Source of the DNA: Methylocella silvestris
GTDB lineage: Bacteria; Pseudomonadota; Alphaproteobacteria; Rhizobiales; Beijerinckiaceae
Direction: 5' to 3'
DNA length: 64,000 nucleotides
NCBI RefSeq assembly: GCF_002891535.1
Contig: NZ_PDZR01000008.1
Coordinates: 1 to 64,000 of the forward strand
Position 1 is the first letter of the stretch, and each line of letters opens with the position of its first letter. A program made the position numbers and the translations under genes. Shown one piece after another: positions 16,827-25,381 of this stretch. Below the pieces are notes generated by a model. It did not search any database. It was not told the origin of the DNA and saw only the letters and a list, made by a program, of their open reading frames with translations.

Positions 16827-16864
16827 GTGCTACCCACGGGCCTTGGGTAGCACCTGGGTAGCAC
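16827..16864. repeat. Three GTGCTACCC/GGGTAGCAC repeats upstream of the integrase
   Basis: GTGCTACCC (16827-16835) faces GGGTAGCAC (16845-16853), and a further GGGTAGCAC follows at 16856-16864. A pair of inverted sites plus a direct copy just upstream of an integrase gene fits arm-type integrase sites or an operator controlling int. The role is inferred from position. Confidence 0.55.
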
Positions 16865-16996
16865 GGTTTGAAAATACGCGTTCAGCCGAAGCTATACGCT
16901 AATATTCCAGAAAAGCCATATAAATCAACAACAACGCGAACATGAAATATAGCGAGAAAGCCGAAGTTAACCCCGCCAAACCGGCGTTTCTTTCCT

Positions 16997-17041
16997 TTCA
17001 CACGGGAGGGGTCACAGGTTCAATCCCTGTCGCGCCCACCA
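16997..17041 (+). other. Attachment site: displaced 3' part of a tRNA-Val(CAC) gene
   Basis: From the anticodon loop on, the sequence folds as a tRNA: loop TTCACAC with CAC at 16999-17001, a 3' anticodon strand GGGAG, variable loop GGGTC, T arm ACAGG-TTCAATC-CCTGT (17014-17030), acceptor CGCGCCC, A, and encoded CCA at 17039-17041. The 5' half (about 16966-16990) does not resemble a tRNA. This is what remains at the distal end after integration into the 3' end of a tRNA gene. The matching 5' acceptor should read GGGCGCG and an intact copy should lie at the left end of the element. Confidence 0.75.
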
Positions 17042-17338
17042 TTAAATCAAAGACTTAGATGATATTAGCCTGACCCTATCAGGCACATTTTGGCGAACAC
17101 TCGCAGAACATGGCGTGCGCAGACGTGGAAAATCCGTGGAGTTTGTGCGCGGTCCGTTCACCTTCGATCTTTCAAATCCGTGGTCACGACGTGATGCTCG
17201 ACCGGCCCGCAGCGCTCGCCGAAGCGCTGTTCTCCACGGCGGCGTCCATGTCACCCTCCGGCGGGAGCCGCGAGTTTTGCATCGGAGGGCGCCGGGTCCG
17301 TCGACGGTTCTGGCCCGTTTTGCCCGATCGCGTCGCCG

Positions 17339-18151
17339 TCACGCTCTATCGAACAGAATTCCTTTGAGCATCCGGAGGATATGCGCCCTCGTCCAAATGT
17401 CCGCGACGGCGAAGCTGGGGCGCGCCTGCATGGCGCGCCAATAGCGCTCAAGCGCCGGCCGCCCCGATATTTCGGCGCCAAGGCCGACGAACGCGACGCG
17501 CGCGAGGAACACAGTGAGGATCGTATCGGCGACGCCATAAGCCGGTGGCGTCAGCGTCGCGCGGCCGTCGCTGAGGGCGCGCTCCATCCGCTCCAGAATG
17601 TCGATCGCCTGGGCGCGGCGGCGCTCCGCAAGTGGCCCAGCCGCGGCGGGATCGAAGATGCGGAGCCGCTTGGCGAAGACCTCGGCGCGCGCGCGATAAA
17701 CCGCTGCAAGATCGGGAGTCTCCGCGGCGTGCTTGAGCAGGTGGCGGTGGACCCTTGCCAGCACTTTTGGGACCATGATGCGCGCCAGCCGGCTACGGGC
17801 GAGAAACAACCCGAAGGTCAGCTCTTCGATTGGAAGGGCGTAATGGAGATCGAGCCAGGCTTTGGCCTCCGCGCCCACCGTCGCCTCGTTGACGCCAAAA
17901 GCATATTCGGCGATGTCGCGACTCTGATCGAGAACGCGGTCCGCCAGCACAAGGGTCGGCACGGTCATGTTTGGATTGAGCCGGACATAGTCCGGTTGTT
18001 CCTGGCTGAGCCTGAAATGGATGTCGACGAAGACGCGTTCATAGGGGACGCCGCCTTCGGCGAGCGCGAGGCGCGCGATCATAGAATAATAGGAGGGCGG
18101 CGCATGATAAAGGCGCGGCTTCGCGCCGCCGGTTTCGCTGGCCTCCGACAT
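17339..18151 (-). CDS. Glutathione S-transferase family protein
   Basis: A 270-residue cytosolic GST-like enzyme. Residues about 13-85 form the thioredoxin-like N domain (RLYHAPPSYYSMIARLALAE ... NPNMTVPTLVLADRVLDQSRDIAEY), with the cis-proline of TVPTLV and the glutathione-binding QSRDI. The all-helical C domain follows, ending in a motif typical of alphaproteobacterial GSTs (ALERYWRAMQARPSFAVADI). GAGGA lies before ATG 18151. It conjugates or reduces electrophilic compounds with glutathione; the substrate cannot be told. It is followed upstream by the ThDP enzyme in the same direction, 174 bp away, so they may or may not share a transcript. Confidence 0.85.
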   Translation of the reverse strand: MSEASETGGAKPRLYHAPPSYYSMIARLALAEGGVPYERVFVDIHFRLSQEQPDYVRLNPNMTVPTLVLADRVLDQSRDIAEYAFGVNEATVGAEAKAWLDLHYALPIEELTFGLFLARSRLARIMVPKVLARVHRHLLKHAAETPDLAAVYRARAEVFAKRLRIFDPAAAGPLAERRRAQAIDILERMERALSDGRATLTPPAYGVADTILTVFLARVAFVGLGAEISGRPALERYWRAMQARPSFAVADIWTRAHILRMLKGILFDRA

Positions 18152-18325
18152 GGCGGTTCCTCAGTGAAAGGGAGAAAAACTGATAGTCCGTGCGAAGAAA
18201 AAACGCTAGCGCGCGGCCAGCATTCCGCGGCTTCTGTTCAGCCGTCGTTGAAACCGGTCGTCGGAGCCCATCGTCGCTCTGCGCCCCTGCAGCCTTCCTC
18301 TCCTTGCATCCGGCTCGGCGGCCGG

Positions 18326-19933
18326 TCAGGGCTCACGATCGATGATCAGGAAACTCGGCCCCCGATGCGCGAGCGCGCGGCCGAGAACCTCGTCGATCGT
18401 CCGAAGATTTTCGATCTTTTCGGTGCGTGCGCCGAAGCCCTCGGCGATACGTCGCATATCCAGATCCGGATTATTGAAATCCATCCCGACGAACTGCGTG
18501 GTCTCGATCGTCGTCCCCATCGCGTTACACCACAAATCCTTCAGCAACCTATATTCGTGGTTCACGAAGCAGACGAAAATAGACGGGATGGCGTATTTGG
18601 CCGCTGTCCAAAGCGCGTGGATCGAAAAAAGGCTCCCGCCGTCGCCGACGAAGCAGACGGCGTGCTTTCCTGTCGCAAGTCCAATCCCGACGCCAAGCGG
18701 CATCGCCCAGCCCAACCCTCCGCCGCGGGGCGAAAAATGAACGTTGCGAAAACCCAGGCGAACTGCCATGTCCTGCACAATCGGATCCTCGGAAGAGCCC
18801 TCGGTGATGACATGCGTCGCCAGATCGAGATGACGCAGTAATCCCAGTATCAAAGCGTCGCTCGGGCGCTGGCCGGACGATGGATATTTGGCTTCCAAAG
18901 CCGCAACATCGGCGGTCCGCTCGCCGGGCGGCGCGGCTGGAGCTCCGATGTCCGCCGCCAATGCCTCCAATGTCGCTTTTATGTCGCCGAGAACTGCGAG
19001 GTCACAGGGATAATCGAAACCCAGCTGACTGGCCGCGGGCGCGATCTGAATCACTTGTAATTCGTTCGGTATTGCGGAGAGGCCATCATATGTGAAGGTG
19101 TCAACCTTCTCGCCGATCAACAGCATCGTGTGATAGCGGCTGAGCGTCGTGTTGATTTCCTTGGTGGTCGGCGGAAGCTGGCCGCGGAAGTTCGGATGCA
19201 GGGGATCGACGGCGCCCTGCACATGGAATGGCGCGGCGTAGATGTCGGCGGCGAGCGCCGTCGCAATGCGGCTTACAGAGTCGACGCCATGCGCGGCGCC
19301 GACCGCATAGTCGACGACGATGACGAGCTTGCCTGGCGGAACAGCCTGCAAGGCGCGCGAGACCTCGCCGATTTCGCGCGGCGCCATATCGTCAATGATG
19401 CGCGTCTTCTTGAATGTCGTGTTTTCGGTTTGCTCCAGCATGAAATCCATGGGAATCGACAGGAAGACCGGCCCTTTCGGCTGAAGCCTTGCCTGCAAAT
19501 AGCAACGCTGCAGCGCCACCGCCAGATCGTCGGTGCGGATCACCTCATACGCATATTTGGTGGCGGTCTCGGCAAGCTTTGTGTTCGGCGCGCCAAGGAC
19601 CGGATTGTGAATGAGGAAGTGCGAATCCTGCTGCCCGTTGATCACGAGCAGCGGTACACCGGACATCAATGCATTGCGCATATTGAACATGCCGTTGGCC
19701 AGACCTGGATAGGTGTGCAGGCTGACGATCGACGGCTTGCCGGTGATCAGCGCGTAGCCGGCGGCAATGCCGACCGCGCTCGATTCGTGCAATGACAGGA
19801 TGTATGTAGCTTTCGACGCCGCTACGGCCGCGAGGAATGTCGTCTCCGTTGTCCCCGGATTGCCGAATACGAATGGAATTTCGTACGTCCCAAGGAAGTC
19901 CTGAATGAGTTCGCCGCCCGTCCGACCTGTCAT
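18326..19933 (-). CDS. Thiamine-diphosphate enzyme, benzoylformate decarboxylase-like
   Basis: A 535-residue three-domain ThDP enzyme of the benzoylformate decarboxylase/acetolactate synthase superfamily, which cleaves or joins 2-oxo acids. The N-terminal PYR domain has the activating glutamate in LHESSAVGIAAGYA, the middle domain lies around MAPREIGEVSRALQ, and the C-terminal PP domain has the Mg/ThDP motif GDGGSLFSIHALWTAAKY followed about 26 residues later by FVNHEYRLL. This ALWTAAKY pattern is closest to MdlC-type enzymes. The start at ATG 19933 is preferred to the ATG at 19945 because GGAG lies seven bases before it. The substrate is unknown; nothing nearby shows an aromatic pathway. Confidence 0.8.
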   Translation of the reverse strand: MTGRTGGELIQDFLGTYEIPFVFGNPGTTETTFLAAVAASKATYILSLHESSAVGIAAGYALITGKPSIVSLHTYPGLANGMFNMRNALMSGVPLLVINGQQDSHFLIHNPVLGAPNTKLAETATKYAYEVIRTDDLAVALQRCYLQARLQPKGPVFLSIPMDFMLEQTENTTFKKTRIIDDMAPREIGEVSRALQAVPPGKLVIVVDYAVGAAHGVDSVSRIATALAADIYAAPFHVQGAVDPLHPNFRGQLPPTTKEINTTLSRYHTMLLIGEKVDTFTYDGLSAIPNELQVIQIAPAASQLGFDYPCDLAVLGDIKATLEALAADIGAPAAPPGERTADVAALEAKYPSSGQRPSDALILGLLRHLDLATHVITEGSSEDPIVQDMAVRLGFRNVHFSPRGGGLGWAMPLGVGIGLATGKHAVCFVGDGGSLFSIHALWTAAKYAIPSIFVCFVNHEYRLLKDLWCNAMGTTIETTQFVGMDFNNPDLDMRRIAEGFGARTEKIENLRTIDEVLGRALAHRGPSFLIIDREP

Positions 19934-20148
19934 GACCCGCTCCATATGACATTCATAACGTAGATTGGGATGCTATGCTTCCAATAGACCGGCCGCGGTT
20001 TGGGAGCATCAGGCATTCATCAATCGTCGTAGCCGCCTTCTGACGGATCGGCCAGTGCGCGTTTTGCGGACCGCAGCCGATCCCCGGATTGAACGCCTTG
20101 GCGGGATTTCGCTATCGGCATGATCTATCTCGACTGTCGGTCGCTGGC

Positions 20149-20595
20149 TTATCGAAGGTTCTCGAACGCGATCATCTCGGTGCGACAAGCTTCGCTGAAA
20201 TCCTTGAGCGGGTCTGCGTCGCCTTTGGAGACCATCGCTTTCAGGTCGGCAAAACTCATATTGGGCGCCATGTAGGCGTCTCCGATAAACCGCACGAGTT
20301 TTTCAGCCTTTGCGACCACTTCGGGACTGGATATCAGACGCATTCGCCCAATCTGGGCATAGACATTCACGAATTGTCCAAGGGTCTGGCACTCATGTTC
20401 CAGGGCGTCGACCAGCAGGCGCGAGATCTCGGCTATGAACTCAGTATAAAGGGCCTCGCGTCGAACTACTTCACGAACCCGCCTTTCACTGACTAGTCGC
20501 CCATGCTGCGTAAACCAAGTCGTCGCGATCGCCGTCAGGCCGCCAATAAGCGAGCCGGCAAGGGCGGACAGGGCCGAAATCAGAGCCGGATCCAT
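20149..20595 (-). CDS. Hypothetical membrane-anchored protein (148 aa)
   Basis: From ATG 20595 it begins MDPALISALSALAGSLIGGL with one N-terminal membrane helix (about residues 4-26), then a helical domain (VREVVRREALYTEFIAEISRLLVDALEHECQ) and a C-terminal part (FSEACRTEMIAFENLR). The long upstream reading to 20715 lacks a ribosome binding site, whereas GGCAGG precedes 20595. This layout, a short anchor followed by a helical bundle of about 120 residues, is common in uncharacterised alphaproteobacterial proteins. No function can be assigned. Confidence 0.6.
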   Translation of the reverse strand: MDPALISALSALAGSLIGGLTAIATTWFTQHGRLVSERRVREVVRREALYTEFIAEISRLLVDALEHECQTLGQFVNVYAQIGRMRLISSPEVVAKAEKLVRFIGDAYMAPNMSFADLKAMVSKGDADPLKDFSEACRTEMIAFENLR

Positions 20596-20760
20596 TTTCC
20601 TGCCTTTCCGTGACTTGAAGAGCGATGGTCTTGACCTTAAGCGTCGTGATCGAAACGGCCCTGGATCAGATGGCAGCAAGCATCGCACTTGTCCGATTCG
20701 GGGGAAAGTTCTCAACTCACGAATGCTAGCGATGAATCGCTGTCCGTGATTGCTTCGCGA

Positions 20761-22209
20761 TCAGTTTACGGCGGCTTGCGAAGAATGTTCCCGCCACCCT
20801 CCGCCAAGGGCTTTGTATAAGGTCACGCTATTCTGCATCGCAGCTAACTTTAGACTAATCAGCGTGAGCTGTGCGCTGAACAATGCGTTTTGCGCTATCA
20901 AGACGTTTAGATAGGTATCGGCTCCAGCGCGAAACCGCATGTCGGATAAGTGATAGTAGAGCGCGTTCGCATCGACGAGGGCCTGCTCGGCGGCAACCTG
21001 TTTCACGTAGGCGCCGCGCGCGGCCAACGCATCCGCGACATCCCGGAAAGCGGATTGAATGGCTTTTTCGTAATTCGCGACTTCGGTTCGCTCTTCGATC
21101 TTCGCAATATCCAGATTTGCGAGATTTTGGCCTGCATCGAAGATAGGCACGCTGATATTGGGCTCAAACAGCCACGCGCCATGGGCCTTGCTGAAGAGGC
21201 GGCCGACGCTGCTGCTGGCCGTTCCATTATTCGCCGTGAGCGTGATGCTGGGGAAGAAAGCCGCTCTTGCAGCTCCGATGTTGGCGTTGGCGCCAAGCAG
21301 AGTGTGTTCGGCGGCGACAATATCAGGCCGGCGCTCAAGCAGATTTGCCGGCAAACCTGCCGGAAGTTGCGGAAATCTGGACTGCGAACTGAGCCCGCCG
21401 GCGGCGTTCATCCGCTTGACGAGCAGGTCCGGCAAAGGCGCGCCGACCAGCAATACAAGCTGATCCATATCCTGCGCGACCTGCCTCGTATATTGAGCGA
21501 CGCTCGCTTCCGCTGTGTGCAAGGTCGTCTCGGCCTGGGCAACGTTGAGCGCATTGTCACTACCTTGCGAGGCCTTCAGCTTGGTTAAACGTAGGGAATC
21601 GCCTTGCGCCTTGACCGTATTCTGCGAAACGGCGAGCGCGTCCCTGTCAGCAAGCCAGGTGAGATAGGCTGAGGCGACCTGGGCGATGAGCGAAATTTGC
21701 GTGCTGAGGCGGGTGGCGGCGTCGCTCAGATAGGTTTCCTGCGCCTGTTGCGCCTGACTGCGGATACGTCCGAAGAGGTCGAGCTCCCAATTTACGGCCC
21801 CGAGCCCCACGCTATATTCGCGCATGGTCGTCGCGGAGGTAGACCCGTATACATCGCCGGGCGTGCGGGACCATTGCAGGCCAGAAGTGGCGTCAATCGT
21901 CGGAAACAGGCTGGCGCGGTCGGAGCGGTACTGCGCCTGAGCCTGAGCGACATTGAGTACGGCGACCCGCAGATCCCGGTTATTTGCTAGGCTGAGCGCG
22001 ATCAATTCGCGCATCACGGGATCGATGAAGAAATCCCGCCAGCCGACGTCGGCGGCGGGAATCATATCGGCCGGCTTTACGCCAGCCGCGACAGAGCCGC
22101 CCGGCCAATTGGCGGCGACCGGCAACGCGGGACGCTGATAGTCGGGAACAAGGCTGCAACCACCCATGCTGATTGCGAGCGTTATGATCGTCAAGGGAAG
22201 TGGGCGCAT
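20761..22209 (-). CDS. RND efflux outer-membrane lipoprotein (NodT/OprM family)
   Basis: A 482-residue TolC-like channel lipoprotein, third gene of the efflux operon. The signal peptide (MRPLPLTIITLAISMGGC) ends in a lipobox with Cys18, so it is lipid-anchored in the outer membrane. Two OEP repeats of paired coiled-coil helices follow (RDLRVAVLNVAQAQAQYRSDRA; VSQNTVKAQGDSLRLTKLKAS; ERRPDIVAAEHTLLGANANIG). ATG 22209 is preferred over an ATG 33 bp upstream because AGGAGG lies seven bases before it and the lipobox then sits at the right distance. It starts one base after the pump gene ends. It should form the exit duct for the pump and adaptor. Confidence 0.9.
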   Translation of the reverse strand: MRPLPLTIITLAISMGGCSLVPDYQRPALPVAANWPGGSVAAGVKPADMIPAADVGWRDFFIDPVMRELIALSLANNRDLRVAVLNVAQAQAQYRSDRASLFPTIDATSGLQWSRTPGDVYGSTSATTMREYSVGLGAVNWELDLFGRIRSQAQQAQETYLSDAATRLSTQISLIAQVASAYLTWLADRDALAVSQNTVKAQGDSLRLTKLKASQGSDNALNVAQAETTLHTAEASVAQYTRQVAQDMDQLVLLVGAPLPDLLVKRMNAAGGLSSQSRFPQLPAGLPANLLERRPDIVAAEHTLLGANANIGAARAAFFPSITLTANNGTASSSVGRLFSKAHGAWLFEPNISVPIFDAGQNLANLDIAKIEERTEVANYEKAIQSAFRDVADALAARGAYVKQVAAEQALVDANALYYHLSDMRFRAGADTYLNVLIAQNALFSAQLTLISLKLAAMQNSVTLYKALGGGWREHSSQAAVN

Positions 22210-22210
22210 G

Positions 22211-25200
22211 TCAGGCCTCCTGCCGGGCGTCAGGAGCGACATGATCGGTTGCTTCGCGTGATCTCCGCGGTGCCACCCGAAACAGCCGCAGCACGACCAC
22301 GAAAAAGACGGGCACGAAGAAGATGGCGAGAAAGGTTGCGCTCAACATCCCGCCGACGACCGCTGTGCCGATGGCGACACGGCTGCCGGCGCCGGCGCCG
22401 GACGCGATGGCAAGCGGAAACGTGCCGAACATAAAGGCGATGGAGGTCATCAGGATCGGCCGCAGCCGCTCCTGCGCAGCTTTAATGGCCGACTCCGCGA
22501 GGGACATGCCGCTGTCGAAGAACGCCTTGGCGAATTCCACGATCAGAATGGCGTTCTTGACAGCCAAACCGACGGTGGTGAGTAATCCAACCTGAAAATA
22601 TACGTCATTGTCGAGGCCGCGAGTCAGCGTGGCGATAATTGCTCCGACAACGCCTAAAGGCACGACCAGCAATACGGCGAGCGGAATCGGCCAGCTCTCA
22701 TAGAGAGCAGCCAGACACAGCAAAATCACGATCAGGGATATGGCGTAAAGAGGCCCGGTCTGCGAGCCGGACTTTTGCTGCTCGTAGGACAGCCCGGTCC
22801 ATTCATATCCGACGCCCTGTGGAAGTTTGGCGAGCAGGCCTTCCATCGTGGCCATGGCGGCGCCGGTGCTTGAACCTGGAGCGGGAGCGCCAAGAATCTC
22901 GAATGAGGTCAGGCCATTGTAGCCTTCGACTTTCTGCGGGCCCGATGACCAGGAGCCGCCGAGGAAGGAATCGAACGGCACCATGTTGCCGGCTGTATTG
23001 CGCACATACCATTGAGACAGATCCGAGGGCAGCATGCGTGAGCTGGCGTCGCCTTGAATATAGACCTGTTTGACGCGTCCGCCGCGCATGAACTGATTGA
23101 CGAATGCCGAGCCCAGGGCGCCCTGGATCGTTGTATTGAGATTTGATACGGAAACGCCAAGCGCGTTCGCTTTCTCGCGGTCGATATCGAGACGATATTG
23201 CGGAGCGTCATCCAAACCGTTAGGGCGCACCGCCATGAGGCCGGGGGACTGCGCCGCCATGCCAAGAAGCTGGTTGCGCGCGGCAAGCAACTTCTCGTGC
23301 CCGAGTTGCCCGCGATCCTCGAGTTCCAGATCGAAGCCGGTGGCATTGCCCAGTTCCATCACGGCCGGAGGCTGAAACGCAAAGATCTGCGCGTCGCGAT
23401 CGCCGCCGAAATGCTGCATGATGCGACCTGCGACCGCAGCTCCCGATTGGGATGCGTTCGGCCGTTCCGACCAATCTTTCAATTTGACGACAAAAAATCC
23501 CGCATTTTGCGCCTGGCCGGAGAAGTTAAACCCGTTGACCGAGAGAACCGATTCGGCGCTGTCTTTTTCCTGGGTCAACAGATAATCGGTCACGCGCCGG
23601 GTCACGGCCTGAGTCTGCTCGGCCGTCGAGCCGGGCGGCAGTGTGACTTGTCCAAACAAAAGCGCCTGGTCTTCGTCCGGCAAAAACCCGGTCGGCATAC
23701 GCGCGAACAGGAAGACGACCGATCCCGCCACCAGAACGAGGCCAAGCATCGACCAGCGCGATCGCGCGATCATTCGTCCGACGCCGCCGCAATAGCGCCG
23801 ATTCGTCCAGGCGAAGCCTCGGTTGAACAAGCCGAACAGGCCTTTCTGGCTGCTTTCTGCGCCATGCGCGCGCGGCTTGAGCAATGTGGCGCAGAGCGCC
23901 GGCGTCAAAGTCAGCGCGACAATAACGGATAGAGCCATGGCCGAGACAATCGTCACCGAGAATTGACGATAGATGACGCCGGTCGATCCGCTCAAGAAGG
24001 CCATGGGCAGGAACACCGCTGAAAGGACCAGCGCAATGCCAACAAGAGCGCCGGAAATTTCATCCATGGATTGCCGCGCCGCCTCACGTGGCGAAAGCTG
24101 CCGCTCGCTCATCAGGCGCTCGACATTTTCCACCACGACAATCGCATCATCGACCAGCAGGCCAACGGCAAGCACCATGGCAAGCATGGTCAGCGTATTG
24201 ATTGAGTAGCCAAAAGCGGCCAGCACGGCAAAGGTGCCCAGCAGCACGATGGGCACGGCAATGGTGGGGATTAGCGTGGCGCGGAAGTTCTGCAGGAAAA
24301 TGAACATGACCAGGAAGACGAGGGCGACCGCCTCGATCAGCGTCTTGGCCACTTCTTCTATCGACAGGGTAATGAACGGCTCCGTGTCCAGTGGATAGAC
24401 AATCTCCAGCCCGGCCGGGAAAAATTGCGCCAAGCGGTTCAGTTCGTTTCGGACCGCGGTCTCTGTAGAGAGCTGGTTGGCGCCTGGGGCAAGCTTCAAT
24501 GCAAGGGCAGACACCGGCTTGTTATTGTAGAGCGCTTCCGTCGCATAGGATTGCGCGCCCAATTCTACGCGCGCAACATCACGCAGGCGGACCTGCGAAC
24601 CATTCTGGTTCACTTTCAGCAGAATATTTTCAAATTGCTCCGGCGTCTCCATCCGGCTTGGGCCAATGATGGTCGCATCAAGCCGCTGGCCCTTTTGTGC
24701 TGGCAGGCCGCCGAGTTCGCCGGAGGAAATCTGCACGTTCTGCGCGCTGATCGCAGTGGAGACGTCGCCGACCGTCAGAGAGTATTTAAAGAGCTTGTCG
24801 GGGTCGAGCCAGATGCGCATGGCATATTCAGAACCGAACAGGGTGAAATCGCCGACGCCGGAAATGCGGGTCAGCGGATCTTGCAAATTCGCGGCGACAT
24901 AGTCGTTGATGTCGGCGCCGGACATGCTTTCATCGCTCGAAACCAATCCGACGATCAGCATGAAATTCTTGACCGCCTTATTGACCTTGATTCCTTGCTG
25001 GGTCACTTCGGTCGGGAGGTTGGCCTCGGCCAAAGAAAGCTTATTTTGAACTTGCACCTGCGCGATGTTCGGATCGACGCCCTGAACAAAGGTGAGATCT
25101 ATTTCCATCGCCCCGCTGGACTGAGTGCTTGAGGAGACGTATTCCAGCCCGTCCAAACCGGATATTTGCTGCAGGATGGGTCGCACCACCGTATCCGCCA

Positions 25201-25369
25201 CCGTCTGCGCCGAGGCGCCGGGGTAGGTAACAGTGATCGAGATCTGCGGGGCGGCGATGCTCGGATATTGGGCGATGGGAAGCTGGAAAATCTCGATGGC
25301 GCCACCGAGCATCAATATGAGGCCCAATACCCAAGCGAATATTGGGCGGTCGATAAAAAAACGTGACAT
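22211..25369 (-). CDS. RND efflux pump, inner-membrane transporter (AcrB/MexB, HAE1 family)
   Basis: A 1052-residue proton-driven trimeric transporter of the full HAE1 length. It begins MSRFFIDRPIFAWVLGLILM, has the two large periplasmic loops and twelve helices, and keeps the proton-relay residues: the Asp pair in GLLVDDAIVVVENVERL and the Lys of VGLAVKNAILIVEFAK. The C-terminal helices (PILMTSIAFMFGTFPLA ... GMLSATFLAIFFVPVFFVV) are typical. A ribosome binding site (GAGGGA) precedes ATG 25369, 12 bp after the adaptor gene. It exports drugs or lipophilic compounds; specificity cannot be read from the sequence. Confidence 0.95.
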   Translation of the reverse strand: MSRFFIDRPIFAWVLGLILMLGGAIEIFQLPIAQYPSIAAPQISITVTYPGASAQTVADTVVRPILQQISGLDGLEYVSSSTQSSGAMEIDLTFVQGVDPNIAQVQVQNKLSLAEANLPTEVTQQGIKVNKAVKNFMLIVGLVSSDESMSGADINDYVAANLQDPLTRISGVGDFTLFGSEYAMRIWLDPDKLFKYSLTVGDVSTAISAQNVQISSGELGGLPAQKGQRLDATIIGPSRMETPEQFENILLKVNQNGSQVRLRDVARVELGAQSYATEALYNNKPVSALALKLAPGANQLSTETAVRNELNRLAQFFPAGLEIVYPLDTEPFITLSIEEVAKTLIEAVALVFLVMFIFLQNFRATLIPTIAVPIVLLGTFAVLAAFGYSINTLTMLAMVLAVGLLVDDAIVVVENVERLMSERQLSPREAARQSMDEISGALVGIALVLSAVFLPMAFLSGSTGVIYRQFSVTIVSAMALSVIVALTLTPALCATLLKPRAHGAESSQKGLFGLFNRGFAWTNRRYCGGVGRMIARSRWSMLGLVLVAGSVVFLFARMPTGFLPDEDQALLFGQVTLPPGSTAEQTQAVTRRVTDYLLTQEKDSAESVLSVNGFNFSGQAQNAGFFVVKLKDWSERPNASQSGAAVAGRIMQHFGGDRDAQIFAFQPPAVMELGNATGFDLELEDRGQLGHEKLLAARNQLLGMAAQSPGLMAVRPNGLDDAPQYRLDIDREKANALGVSVSNLNTTIQGALGSAFVNQFMRGGRVKQVYIQGDASSRMLPSDLSQWYVRNTAGNMVPFDSFLGGSWSSGPQKVEGYNGLTSFEILGAPAPGSSTGAAMATMEGLLAKLPQGVGYEWTGLSYEQQKSGSQTGPLYAISLIVILLCLAALYESWPIPLAVLLVVPLGVVGAIIATLTRGLDNDVYFQVGLLTTVGLAVKNAILIVEFAKAFFDSGMSLAESAIKAAQERLRPILMTSIAFMFGTFPLAIASGAGAGSRVAIGTAVVGGMLSATFLAIFFVPVFFVVVLRLFRVAPRRSREATDHVAPDARQEA

Positions 25370-25381
25370 GTCGTCCCTCGG

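Larger units (their letters stand above)
4376..17041. mobile_element. Defective podovirus-like prophage or phage satellite integrated at tRNA-Val
   Basis: A nearly unidirectional (minus-strand) block runs from an integrase beside a tRNA 3' fragment to three virion-type proteins. Recognised modules are integration (15600-16790), AlpA-like control (15068-15337), replication (12148-14418) with an iteron-like array (11925-12107), possible packaging (10778-11119) and ejection-type structural genes (4376-7518). Large terminase, portal, capsid and tail-tube genes are missing from the interval where they would be expected (7598-10693). The left boundary is not seen: the intact tRNA-Val predicted there is absent from the window, so the element may extend past base 1 and include the hydrolase-TPR gene. 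Confidence 0.7.

Noticed and set aside
16966-17041. Complete tRNA-Val gene
   Set aside because: Only the 3' half folds; the 5' half does not match the needed acceptor and D arms.
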